A DNA stretch of 64,000 bases from Polyangiaceae bacterium (GTDB taxonomy: Bacteria; Myxococcota_A; Polyangia; Polyangiales; Polyangiaceae). Under the pieces are notes generated by a model. The model saw nothing but the letters and a program-made list of their open reading frames with translations. It was not told where the DNA came from and searched no databases. Location: NCBI GenBank assembly GCA_016715885.1, contig JADJXL010000015.1, forward strand, positions 682,001-746,000. The letters run 5' to 3'. Made by a program: the position numbers and the translations under genes. Below, piece by piece: positions 25,801-34,045 of this stretch. The number at the start of each line of letters is the position of its first letter. Position 1 is the first letter of the stretch.

Positions 25801-28800
25801 TTGCGGGAAGTCCTTCCGCTGCCATACGACCTCGAAGAATGAATCGGCAAATGGATCTTGGATGGATAGCGGCGACTCGACCGATGGTTTCTCGGGAAGC
25901 TCGCCCATTTCGACAGGCGCATGCCCGAATTCGCCTTCCGTTGCAGGCAAAACGGCCTGCGGGGCTTTCCTCGGCCGATCGATCCAGAATCTTTCGCGTT
26001 GCCAGGGGTAGGTAGGTAATGAAAGGACACGGCCGTCATCGGCATTCAACTTTTTCCAATCGATGTCGATGCCATCGACAAACAGCGTTGCGAGCATCTC
26101 GGCCTTCGACAGGAGCTCCGTGCGGTCGGGATCGAGCGTTCGCAGTACGCGCGTTTCCATTTTTCGTTCGGCAGCGCATTGCTCGAGACTTGCCGCGAGG
26201 ATCGGATGGGATCCGATTTCAATGAAAATCTCGCAGCCATCTTTGAGGGCTTCGTCGACGGCTCCAGCCAGGTTCACCATCGAAATCATGTTGAGACCCC
26301 AGTATTCGGCGACGAGCGCGGCGGCGTCGATTCGCTTGCCCGTCAGCGTACTGTACATCGTCAAGGCGCCGCTTTTGGCTTCGCGCCGGCCGATTGCTGC
26401 AACCAGCTTGCGCGCGACGGAACCCATGAGCGGACCATGATGGGCAGCGTAATTCATTGGCAGCTTGCGCGTGGCCACGTTCCGACGGCCGAGCTCTGCA
26501 AGCGCGGAATCGAGCGCCGAGGAATCACCCGACAAAGTCACCGATTGCGGAGCGTTCGCGGCCGCAATCGACAACTTGGACTCCTGCCCTTCGATTAAAT
26601 GCATCGTCTCTGGCACCGATGACGCCACCCATGCCATTGCTCCAGTGCCAGTCACTTCCTGCAGGAGCTTTCCTCGTGCGATGACGAGTTGCAAAGCGGT
26701 TTCGAGAGACATGGCTCCACATATGTGCGCAGCCGTTATTTCGCCAGCACCATATCCAATGACGGAATTCGGAAAAATGCCCCACGATCCGAATAGCTCC
26801 ACGAGGGCGACCTGGAATGCGAACATGACCAGCTCCGCGGCGGCTGGCTGCTGGGCATGAGGAGGCTCCCGTACGGCTTTGAATTCATCGAGAATGGTGA
26901 AATTGGCACTTTGCCGCACGAATCCATCAATTTCGAGGATCTTGTCACGAAAGCTCGGCTCTTCGGCGAATAGTGTTTTTCGTGCACCAAAGGTTTCAGA
27001 ATCGAGATCGGAAAACACGAATGCAATCGGGTGAGCGCTTCGAGGCGCCGCGCGTCCTTTCACGATTCGAGAGGCGGCTTTGCCTGCAACGAACGACGCC
27101 AAAAGTTCTGAAAATTCTTCAGGCGTTCGTGCAAAGAACGCAAGCCGATGGTCGTAATGCATGCGGCGGACGCTCGCCGTGAACGCGACGTCGCGCATTC
27201 GTACGTTCGGTTCTTTGGCAAGCCACTGCGCATACGAATCGGCAAGCGCACGGAGCGCCTCGGGTTTTTTCGCCGAAAGGGGAATGATGTATTCGCCCAA
27301 AGCGTCGGCAATGGTGCGGTCTTCTGTCCTTGGGGCCTCTTCGAGGATGATGTGCGCGTTCGTCCCGCTCAACCCAAAGGAGCTTACTCCAGCGAGGCGT
27401 GGTTTTCCTTGCTCTTGCCAAGGTATTGCACGGATAGCGCCGGCTATGTGCAAATCGGACCACGGGATATTCGGATTCGGCTCCGTCAAGTGGAGCGAAC
27501 GCGGAATCTTTCCGTGCTGCATTGCGAGCGCGGTCTTGATGAGTCCCGCGGCTCCCGCCGCGGCCTGGGTGTGCCCGAAATTCGACTTTGCCGATCCAAT
27601 GAGCAGCGGCCGCTCGGGTGGTCGATCGGCGCCAAAGACGGCTCCGAGCGCCTGCACCTCGATGACATCCCCCATTGTGGTCCCAGCGCCGAATGCTTCG
27701 ACGTAGTCGATGTCGGCAGGTGCCACGCCGGCGTCCTCGAGCGCTCGTCGAATGAGCTTTTCCTGTGCCAAACCGTTGGGGGCCAAGAGCCCATTGCTTC
27801 GGCCGTCTTGATTGACCGCCGTTCCCCGAATGACGGCCAAAATCCGATCACCATCCCGGACGGCATCCGAGAGCCGCTTGAGCACGAACATGCCGCAGCC
27901 CTCGCCCCAGCCGATTCCACCAGCCGCTGCATCGAAGGGCCTGCAGCGACCATCCGCCGATAATGTTTGCATTCTGTTGAATGCGACGTGGGTCGTCGGC
28001 GTGAGCATGAGCGCGACGCCTCCCGCGAGCGCCATCGAGCATTCGCCGGAACGTAAACTTCGCACGGCGAGATGCACGGTAACGAGCGACGACGAGCACG
28101 CCGTATCCACGGTCATGCTGGGGCCGCTCAGTCCGAGCACATAAGACAATCGTCCTGATGCAACGCTACCGGCCGTGCCGGTGCCCAAATGACCATCGAC
28201 CAATTCCAATGAATCCCCAACCAGTGTTTCGTATTCGTGGTACATCAATCCCACGAATACGCCGGCATCGGTCCCGGACACATCGGAGGCGCGAATTCCG
28301 GCATGTTCGAGTGCTTCCCATGTCGTTTCGAGAAGCAGCCGCTGCTGAGGATCCATCATGGTGGCTTCGCGCGGTGAAATTCCAAAGAAATAGGGATCGA
28401 AATGCTCGATGCCCTCGAGGAATCCACCCTCACGCGTATTCATTTTGCCGGCTGCACCCGGCCGAGCGTCGTAATAATCGTCGACATTCCAACGCTCGCG
28501 CGGCACGACGCGTATCGTGTCGATCTCTTGATCGAGCACGTGCCAGAAAGTTTCCAAATCGCGCACGCCGCCCGGATATCGGCAGCCCACGCCAATGATT
28601 GCAATGGCTTGATTCGTCGTGGGAATGGCCGCGGGGCGGTTGGCTACGGGCTGCTTTGCCGGCTCCGATATGTTTCCAACGAGATAGTCGACGAGGGCAT
28701 GCACGGTCGGGCGGTCGAATACGAGCGTCGCAGGCAACGATTTTCCAATTCGAGCTGCAATGGCATTGCGTAATTCCACTGCCATCAGAGAATCCAGCCC

Positions 28801-31800
28801 TTGTTCCTGGAGCGGTCGGTCCTTTTGCACTTCGTTCGGCGAGCTCAATCCGAGCACGCGTGCAACATCGGCGCATATTGCGGCTTCCACGTTGGCTTTG
28901 CGTCCGGCGACGTTCAGCCGCGCGAGCTGCTCCAGCCACTGGTTCGATGCTGCTGCTGCTGCCGAGGGTTTACGTTCTGTCGTGGCCGTCGAAATGATTG
29001 CCCGCCACATGGGAGGCACTTGGTTTCCATATGTGCGCGCTGCGGCAGATGAATCGTGTGCGAAAATTGCAATCTGAGGCTCGGGGCGCGCCAATGACAT
29101 GCCCAATGCGCCGAGGGCTCGATTGGGCTCCAGCGCCAGGATCCCCTTGCGATGCATGCGCGCGAGCATTGCTTCTGAAAGCCGGGTGGCCATTCCACCT
29201 TCGGCCCATGGGCCCCAATTCAAAGACAACGCCGGAAGCCCCGCCGCTCGGCGCCCGTAGGCGAGAGCATCGAGGAACGCATTGGCCGCAGCGTAATTGC
29301 TTTGACCTGCGCTACCAAATAAGGACGCGATCGATGAAAACAGGACGAAGAAATCCAGCGGCATTTCGCGCGTGGCGACGTGCAAGTTCCACGCGCCGCG
29401 CATTTTGGGTGCAAACACCTGGCTGAATCGCGCATCGCTTTGCTCGGCGAGCACTCCATCGTCGAGCACGCCCGCAGCATGGACGACGCCCCGCAGAGGC
29501 ATATCGTCCGGTATGATCGCGACAATCTCACGGATGGCGACGAGATCGGTCACGTCCACACGAGCAATCGTGATTTTTGCCCCCTGCTGCTCGAGACGCG
29601 CGATCTCCTCCGATGCACCACCGCCAGGAGCGCGACGCCCAATCAATAACAAATGCCCTACTCGATGTTCCTGCCAAAGCCAATTGGCAATACGCAATCC
29701 GAGCGCACCGAGTCCGCCCGTAATCAAGACCGTGCCATGTGACAGATTACGCGTGGCAAGGGAATTGCCTTCCGTCATTGGCGCGTGAACGAGCCGAGCG
29801 GCGAGTCGACGATGGCCATGCCAAACCACTTGCGGCTCGTCGTCCGTCGATGCCATTTCGTGTTCAATGCAGCCGGATGAGCTGCTTGCACCTGCCTCGA
29901 CGTCGACGAGCTTCAGCCCAAGCTCGGGATGTTCTTGCTGTACGGCACGGCCCAGGCCCCACAATGGAGATACCTCGAGTGCCAGCGTCGAGGGGTTTTC
30001 CGCTGGTTGCGCTCCTTCAGTAATCCAAATCCACCGCAAGGGTTGCTGATGGGTGCGACCACGCGCAAATTGCAGCACCGCTTGAACGAGATGTAAACCC
30101 ATCAATGCATTTCGTTCAGCCAGCGAGGGCGTGTCATGGTCCGGCGACGCGTCCGCATCTGTGCCCCACCAGCACAATATGCCGGAAAGCGATCCGTCAG
30201 CCGACGCGTGGTGCAGAGCGGCGAGCGGCGTTTCCGCATTGCGTGAAGCGTCGGCGAGGGGAACCGCTCGCCATGTTGCACCAGCGGCATCGAGACGCGC
30301 GCCGAGATCAGCGACACGCGCGCGCGAATCGCATAGAATCAACCATCGGCCGCCACCCAAGAGCGATGCATTCGTCGTGCTTGGGTTTGTCGGACGAAAC
30401 TCGGGCACGAATAGCAATTCATTTGCCGATTGTCGAAAGAATGCGTGTCGAGGCGCGCGTTTGAGCGCGAAGTCATCGATTTCGCATACGATGTCGCCCG
30501 TCTCCGAGACGATTGTAATATCGCCACGCATCGTCTCGCTTGAAGCCGTCACGCTCGGTCGAAAATGCGCCCGAGCCGTCGCCATGGGTATTCCGAACCA
30601 CCGCAATTCTTTGAGTGCCAATGGCAAATGCGGCGTCGTGTCCTCATTCAATGGCGGCTGGTTTTCCGTGCGCCATCCAGCGCAGGCAAAACTATTGTCA
30701 ATGAGAATGGGGTGCAGCGGCGCATCGATTGGATTCGTACCCTCGACCGGAGCCAATGCGACGGCTCTGCCATTCGTGGTAACATACGCATCACGAATCC
30801 AGCGCCAGCGGGGACCCCAATCGATTCGCAGCGTGGAAAGCTTTTGAAAAAACGCCTCGACATCGAGCGTCTCTTTTCGTTGACCTAGCGCCGCGGCGTC
30901 GTGTCGAGACTGGGCTTCGAGAGCCAGCAATCCTCGCGCATGTTCTCTGAAGCCAGCCGCGTTCGCATCGGGTAAGCTCAGCGGAGTCGAAACGGTGAAT
31001 TCATATTCTCCTGCACCTCGAGGACGCAGACTCACGTAAAGCTCGGTATCTCCTTCAATAGCGAGCGCCTCGATGAAGACGACATCCTTCAACGTAACTG
31101 CCGTGGCGCCCAACCGGTCGGTTGCAATCGACAAAAGTACGGCAAGATAAAACGCGCCAGGCACGACCTCATGGCCGTGTACGATGTGGTCGCTCAAGTA
31201 CGACTGTCGCTTGGTATTGATCGTCAATGCCTGAAATAGCGTGTCGCCGGGTAGTTGTACGGGCGTACCGGACAGCGAATACCGACCTTTTCGCTGTTCT
31301 AGCCGCCCTGGAATCGCCGACGTATGGGCTGCCGCTGCAATCCAATGACGCTTGCGCTGCCAGGGGTACGTGGGTAATGCGACATTGCGTCCCGCGTCGC
31401 CGCAAAGCGCTTTCCAATTCGGTGACACTCCAAGCGCATAGGCTGCTGCCATTGCACTGAGCAGTTGAAGTCGATCTTCCTTCTGCCTGCGAAGTGTGGG
31501 AATGACCTTACCGCCATTGCTGCGCGACGACAGAATTTGCTCGATATTCAAGCTGAGGACCGGATGTGGTCCGATTTCCATGAACAAGCGATGACCTGCT
31601 TCGCAAACACGCTCGACTGCATTCGAGAAGCGTACGGTATTGCGAATATTCGAGCCCCAATATGCAGTATCGAGCTCCGAACCTCGCACATCGGTGCCGG
31701 TCACGGTGCTCGTCATGGGAATCGAACCGGATTTCGGCGTTAGGCTGCCGAGTTCCTCGGCAAACTGTTGCCGAATCGGTTCCATCTGGGCGCTATGGAA

Positions 31801-34044
31801 CGCATAATTCACGCGCAAGGGTCGGCATTGGACGCCCTGCCCGCTCATCTGTGCAACGATTTCATCGACTGCCGCGTTGTCACCTGAAATGACCACTTGC
31901 GTCGGCTCGTTGATCGCTCCGATGGCGAGGCGATCACCGAACCGCGCGATTGCTTTCGATACTTCCACTTCGGACAGCCCAATGGTCGCCATTTTGCCGC
32001 GCCCGGTGGCTTGTTGCATGACACGGCTACGCACGGCGACCAAACGGGCTGCTTCATTCAATTCCAAGATATCGGCCGCGTGCGCGGCAGCTATTTCGCC
32101 TACGCTATGGCCAATCACCATGGCCGGTGATATATTCCACGATTTCAACAAAGTAAAAAGCGCAACTTGTAATGCGAATATGGCAGGCTGCGCGACGATC
32201 GTTTCACCAATCCGGGAGCGATCTTCGGGTGCGCGGATCTCGTCGAGGACGGAAAACCCCGTATGCGGCTTCAATGCCGCATCGCAGGCCAATAGTGCTT
32301 CACGAAATTGCGGCTCATCGTCGAAAAGCGCCTGGCCCATGTTTGCCCATTGTGATCCCTGGCCAGAAAACACGAATACCAGGGTTGGCGCTTCGGTGAT
32401 CACCTGATCCGTGGCGAGGCCATTGGCTGCGTCTGATCGAGAAATTGCCGCAAGCGCTTCGATGATGTCTTGTCGCGTCTTGCCAACGACCGCTCGTCGA
32501 TACTCGTGGTGCGTGCGGCGCATGGCCGCAGTGTACGTTATGTCGGAAAGGGAAGTGGTGTTCGACGACAAACTCGAGGCGTGGCTTTTTGCCATTGCTT
32601 CGAGCGCTTCTGAGCTTTTTGCGGACAGTGGCAGGATGTATGCGCTGGGTTCTTTCGCCGCGGGTCGCGATGGCTCGGGCGGGGCCTCTTCGATGATGAT
32701 GTGCGCATTCGTGCCACTCAAACCAAAAGCACTCACTCCCGCTATGCGGCTTGTATTCGTGCCCTTCCAAGGCGTCGTGTCCGTCGGAATGAGAAATGGA
32801 GTTTCATTGAGCGATATCCGAGGGTTCAGGCCTCGGAAATGAAGGTTTTTCGGAATGGATTCATTGCGCAGCGCGAGCACTACCTTCATCAAGCTGGCTG
32901 CGCCAGCGGCCGATTCGAGATGCCCAAGGTTCGTCTTCACCGCGCCGAGCACGCATGGCCTTCCGTGTGCGCGTGGCTTGCCGAATACGCGCCGCAATGC
33001 ATCGAATTCGATGGGGTCTCCGAGCGGTGTTCCCGTTCCATGGGTTTCGATGTAGTCGATTTCCTCCGGGGAAAGGCGTGCGTTGGCCAATGCCTGCTTC
33101 AGCAGTGTTTCCTGCGCGCGGACATTTGGCGTCGTCAGCCCTGTCGATCGACCATCTTGATTGACCGCCGAGCCCCTGATTTGTGCCAAGATGGTATCAT
33201 GATCGCGTTGCGCATCGGAGAGGCGTTTCAATACGAAAAGGCCGCATCCCTCGCCACGAACGTATCCATTGGCACGGGAATCGAAAGTCTTGCAGCGACC
33301 ATCCGGAGAGAGGGCTTGCATGTTTGCGAGCATGAGCATTGGTTCCCATGCCAAGATTGCATTCACACCACCCGCGATGGCCATGTCGCTATCGCCATTA
33401 CGAAGACTTTGGCATGCAAGATGAATGGCAACCAAGGTGGAAGAACATGCGGTGTCCAATGCTACTGCCGGACCCTGGAGCCCGAGCGCAAAGGCAATTC
33501 TCCCTGCGGACGTCGCAAGCATGTTGCCCGTTGCGCTGTACATATCGAACCGCCCCGCATCGTTCAGCACGCGGCGTTGATAATCGAGCCCCGTGATTCC
33601 TACGAATATCCCTGTCTTGCTGCCGCCGAGCTGCTCCTGCGGCACGCCTGCATTCTCCAATGCTTCCCACGTCACCTCGAGCAGCAACCGCTGCTGAGGA
33701 TCGAGCACCTCGGCTTCCCGCGGTGCAATTCCGAAAAATGACGCATCGAATTGATCGAGCCCATCGAGAAAAGCCGCGAACTTCGCGCCAGGTTTGTCCT
33801 CGGGCAGAAGATGTTCCGGAAATCGTTCCGGGACAATCTTGCGCACGGCATCGACGCCGTCGACGAGTGATTGCCAATATGCATCGGGCGTGACCCCGCC
33901 GCCAGGGAATCGACACGCCATCCCGACGATCGCAATGGGCTCGTTCTTTTCACGCAGGAGATCGTCGCGCTCACTGCGCACTTTTCGCAGAGCGCCTAGA
34001 GCTTCGCGTAGCCGATTGACGTAATCTCCTTCGGTGATGGACAC
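22846..34044 (-). CDS. PKS D: bimodular KS-AT-DH-KR-ACP / KS0-AT0-ER-KR0-ACP
   Basis: A 3732-residue type I PKS with a coiled N-terminal docking segment. Module D1: KS (Cys200), AT (Ser647; GHSVG, YAFH), DH (His953 in HIVHGHEVVP, Asp1116, but Ala1120 where Gln/His is usual), KR (LDD, Tyr1584) and ACP (Ser1752). Module D2: KS keeps Cys1983 but has Phe2118 in place of the HGTGT His. Its AT reads GYGAGE (Gly2432 for Ser). There is no DH. The ER (about 2940-3285) is intact with GGTGLAAIQ. The KR has Glu3469 and Asp3473 for the catalytic Tyr and Asn. ACP Ser3640 is intact. D2 therefore cannot select an extender or form a beta-hydroxyl, but could reduce an enoyl chain made by D1. The GTG start lies 1 bp after the stop of PKS C. 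The tail (DDIEARLEAKLAMLGKYLD) is a docking helix, presumably for PKS E. Confidence 0.94.
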   Translation of the reverse strand: MSITEGDYVNRLREALGALRKVRSERDDLLREKNEPIAIVGMACRFPGGGVTPDAYWQSLVDGVDAVRKIVPERFPEHLLPEDKPGAKFAAFLDGLDQFDASFFGIAPREAEVLDPQQRLLLEVTWEALENAGVPQEQLGGSKTGIFVGITGLDYQRRVLNDAGRFDMYSATGNMLATSAGRIAFALGLQGPAVALDTACSSTLVAIHLACQSLRNGDSDMAIAGGVNAILAWEPMLMLANMQALSPDGRCKTFDSRANGYVRGEGCGLFVLKRLSDAQRDHDTILAQIRGSAVNQDGRSTGLTTPNVRAQETLLKQALANARLSPEEIDYIETHGTGTPLGDPIEFDALRRVFGKPRAHGRPCVLGAVKTNLGHLESAAGAASLMKVVLALRNESIPKNLHFRGLNPRISLNETPFLIPTDTTPWKGTNTSRIAGVSAFGLSGTNAHIIIEEAPPEPSRPAAKEPSAYILPLSAKSSEALEAMAKSHASSLSSNTTSLSDITYTAAMRRTHHEYRRAVVGKTRQDIIEALAAISRSDAANGLATDQVITEAPTLVFVFSGQGSQWANMGQALFDDEPQFREALLACDAALKPHTGFSVLDEIRAPEDRSRIGETIVAQPAIFALQVALFTLLKSWNISPAMVIGHSVGEIAAAHAADILELNEAARLVAVRSRVMQQATGRGKMATIGLSEVEVSKAIARFGDRLAIGAINEPTQVVISGDNAAVDEIVAQMSGQGVQCRPLRVNYAFHSAQMEPIRQQFAEELGSLTPKSGSIPMTSTVTGTDVRGSELDTAYWGSNIRNTVRFSNAVERVCEAGHRLFMEIGPHPVLSLNIEQILSSRSNGGKVIPTLRRQKEDRLQLLSAMAAAYALGVSPNWKALCGDAGRNVALPTYPWQRKRHWIAAAAHTSAIPGRLEQRKGRYSLSGTPVQLPGDTLFQALTINTKRQSYLSDHIVHGHEVVPGAFYLAVLLSIATDRLGATAVTLKDVVFIEALAIEGDTELYVSLRPRGAGEYEFTVSTPLSLPDANAAGFREHARGLLALEAQSRHDAAALGQRKETLDVEAFFQKLSTLRIDWGPRWRWIRDAYVTTNGRAVALAPVEGTNPIDAPLHPILIDNSFACAGWRTENQPPLNEDTTPHLPLALKELRWFGIPMATARAHFRPSVTASSETMRGDITIVSETGDIVCEIDDFALKRAPRHAFFRQSANELLFVPEFRPTNPSTTNASLLGGGRWLILCDSRARVADLGARLDAAGATWRAVPLADASRNAETPLAALHHASADGSLSGILCWWGTDADASPDHDTPSLAERNALMGLHLVQAVLQFARGRTHQQPLRWIWITEGAQPAENPSTLALEVSPLWGLGRAVQQEHPELGLKLVDVEAGASSSSGCIEHEMASTDDEPQVVWHGHRRLAARLVHAPMTEGNSLATRNLSHGTVLITGGLGALGLRIANWLWQEHRVGHLLLIGRRAPGGGASEEIARLEQQGAKITIARVDVTDLVAIREIVAIIPDDMPLRGVVHAAGVLDDGVLAEQSDARFSQVFAPKMRGAWNLHVATREMPLDFFVLFSSIASLFGSAGQSNYAAANAFLDALAYGRRAAGLPALSLNWGPWAEGGMATRLSEAMLARMHRKGILALEPNRALGALGMSLARPEPQIAIFAHDSSAAARTYGNQVPPMWRAIISTATTERKPSAAAAASNQWLEQLARLNVAGRKANVEAAICADVARVLGLSSPNEVQKDRPLQEQGLDSLMAVELRNAIAARIGKSLPATLVFDRPTVHALVDYLVGNISEPAKQPVANRPAAIPTTNQAIAIIGVGCRYPGGVRDLETFWHVLDQEIDTIRVVPRERWNVDDYYDARPGAAGKMNTREGGFLEGIEHFDPYFFGISPREATMMDPQQRLLLETTWEALEHAGIRASDVSGTDAGVFVGLMYHEYETLVGDSLELVDGHLGTGTAGSVASGRLSYVLGLSGPSMTVDTACSSSLVTVHLAVRSLRSGECSMALAGGVALMLTPTTHVAFNRMQTLSADGRCRPFDAAAGGIGWGEGCGMFVLKRLSDAVRDGDRILAVIRGTAVNQDGRSNGLLAPNGLAQEKLIRRALEDAGVAPADIDYVEAFGAGTTMGDVIEVQALGAVFGADRPPERPLLIGSAKSNFGHTQAAAGAAGLIKTALAMQHGKIPRSLHLTEPNPNIPWSDLHIAGAIRAIPWQEQGKPRLAGVSSFGLSGTNAHIILEEAPRTEDRTIADALGEYIIPLSAKKPEALRALADSYAQWLAKEPNVRMRDVAFTASVRRMHYDHRLAFFARTPEEFSELLASFVAGKAASRIVKGRAAPRSAHPIAFVFSDLDSETFGARKTLFAEEPSFRDKILEIDGFVRQSANFTILDEFKAVREPPHAQQPAAAELVMFAFQVALVELFGSWGIFPNSVIGYGAGEITAAHICGAMSLETALQLVIARGKLLQEVTGTGAMAWVASSVPETMHLIEGQESKLSIAAANAPQSVTLSGDSSALDSALAELGRRNVATRKLPMNYAAHHGPLMGSVARKLVAAIGRREAKSGALTMYSTLTGKRIDAAALVAEYWGLNMISMVNLAGAVDEALKDGCEIFIEIGSHPILAASLEQCAAERKMETRVLRTLDPDRTELLSKAEMLATLFVDGIDIDWKKLNADDGRVLSLPTYPWQRERFWIDRPRKAPQAVLPATEGEFGHAPVEMGELPEKPSVESPLSIQDPFADSFFEVVWQRKDFPQAPPSIEWKTGPWLVILDGDGFGAALADQLRARGSRVVEILDGESYKRLVGDGYRLDTTNPQHWEKLLAAAFGKLGCQGVIHCGALDATPWKETTNGTLAADVRRGPLCALRVTQAILKQDWRQTPKLHFITRGAQSIDVAADAPAVSQSTLWGFGRLIAMEHPNLGCVRIDLPATAMTEEVDLVLRELFGRDEEDQIAFRPDGRYVARLERGQWDSIGTASAQHLPAAMRPYVLEIDQPGILDGLALQPLDRRAPGAGEVEIEIEAAGLNFIDVLKAMGIYPGMDRKALRLGGECSGRIVAVGDGVTHLHVGQAVMASAASSFATHVTLRADFVVPKPPGLSFEQAATIPSVFMTIYWALHHVARLRRGERILIHSATGGTGLAAIQYARSVGAEVFATAGNDEKRAYLRSLGIEHVMDSRSLAFADEVLAKTQGRGVDVVLNSLTGDALVRSLEVLAPYGRFLEIGKKDIYGNSQLGLLPFRKALSYTAIDLVGMAADRPDQFAALLDEVARLFQDGTFQPLPLTVFAASEADAAFRLMAQARHIGKIAIRMPDPKATISITHSRQASIRADGTYLIAGGLGTLGLSLAKWMVQRGGRHIALVSRSLPNETARAVIRELENSGASVRTFQANIANRTELDSVVSQIDHGMPALRGVANAAAISADRTLSSMEEELFLKPLEPKLFGAWNLHAATRDRKLDFFITFSSATNLLGLPGRGSETVADAFADALCFARIADGLPAVTIHWGAIGDAHGATADGQTQRVTSCGSERFTPEERSAFFAKVLERPRPIVDVLRIEHENARAAFPQLVRSPFSRDILLESPPQRDEPAPQPPHTVRSSNTLLDTLQQALPEDRIVLLEEHLCTRIGQVLRMDPNRIDRTAPFSNLGMDSLMSLELRNRLESDFALKLPAALLFAYPTPAALAEQLVEQLPFAPPQPPPPSHAQHAVLAFTETSHADEGGDVEDDIEARLEAKLAMLGKYLD

Positions 34045-34045
34045 G

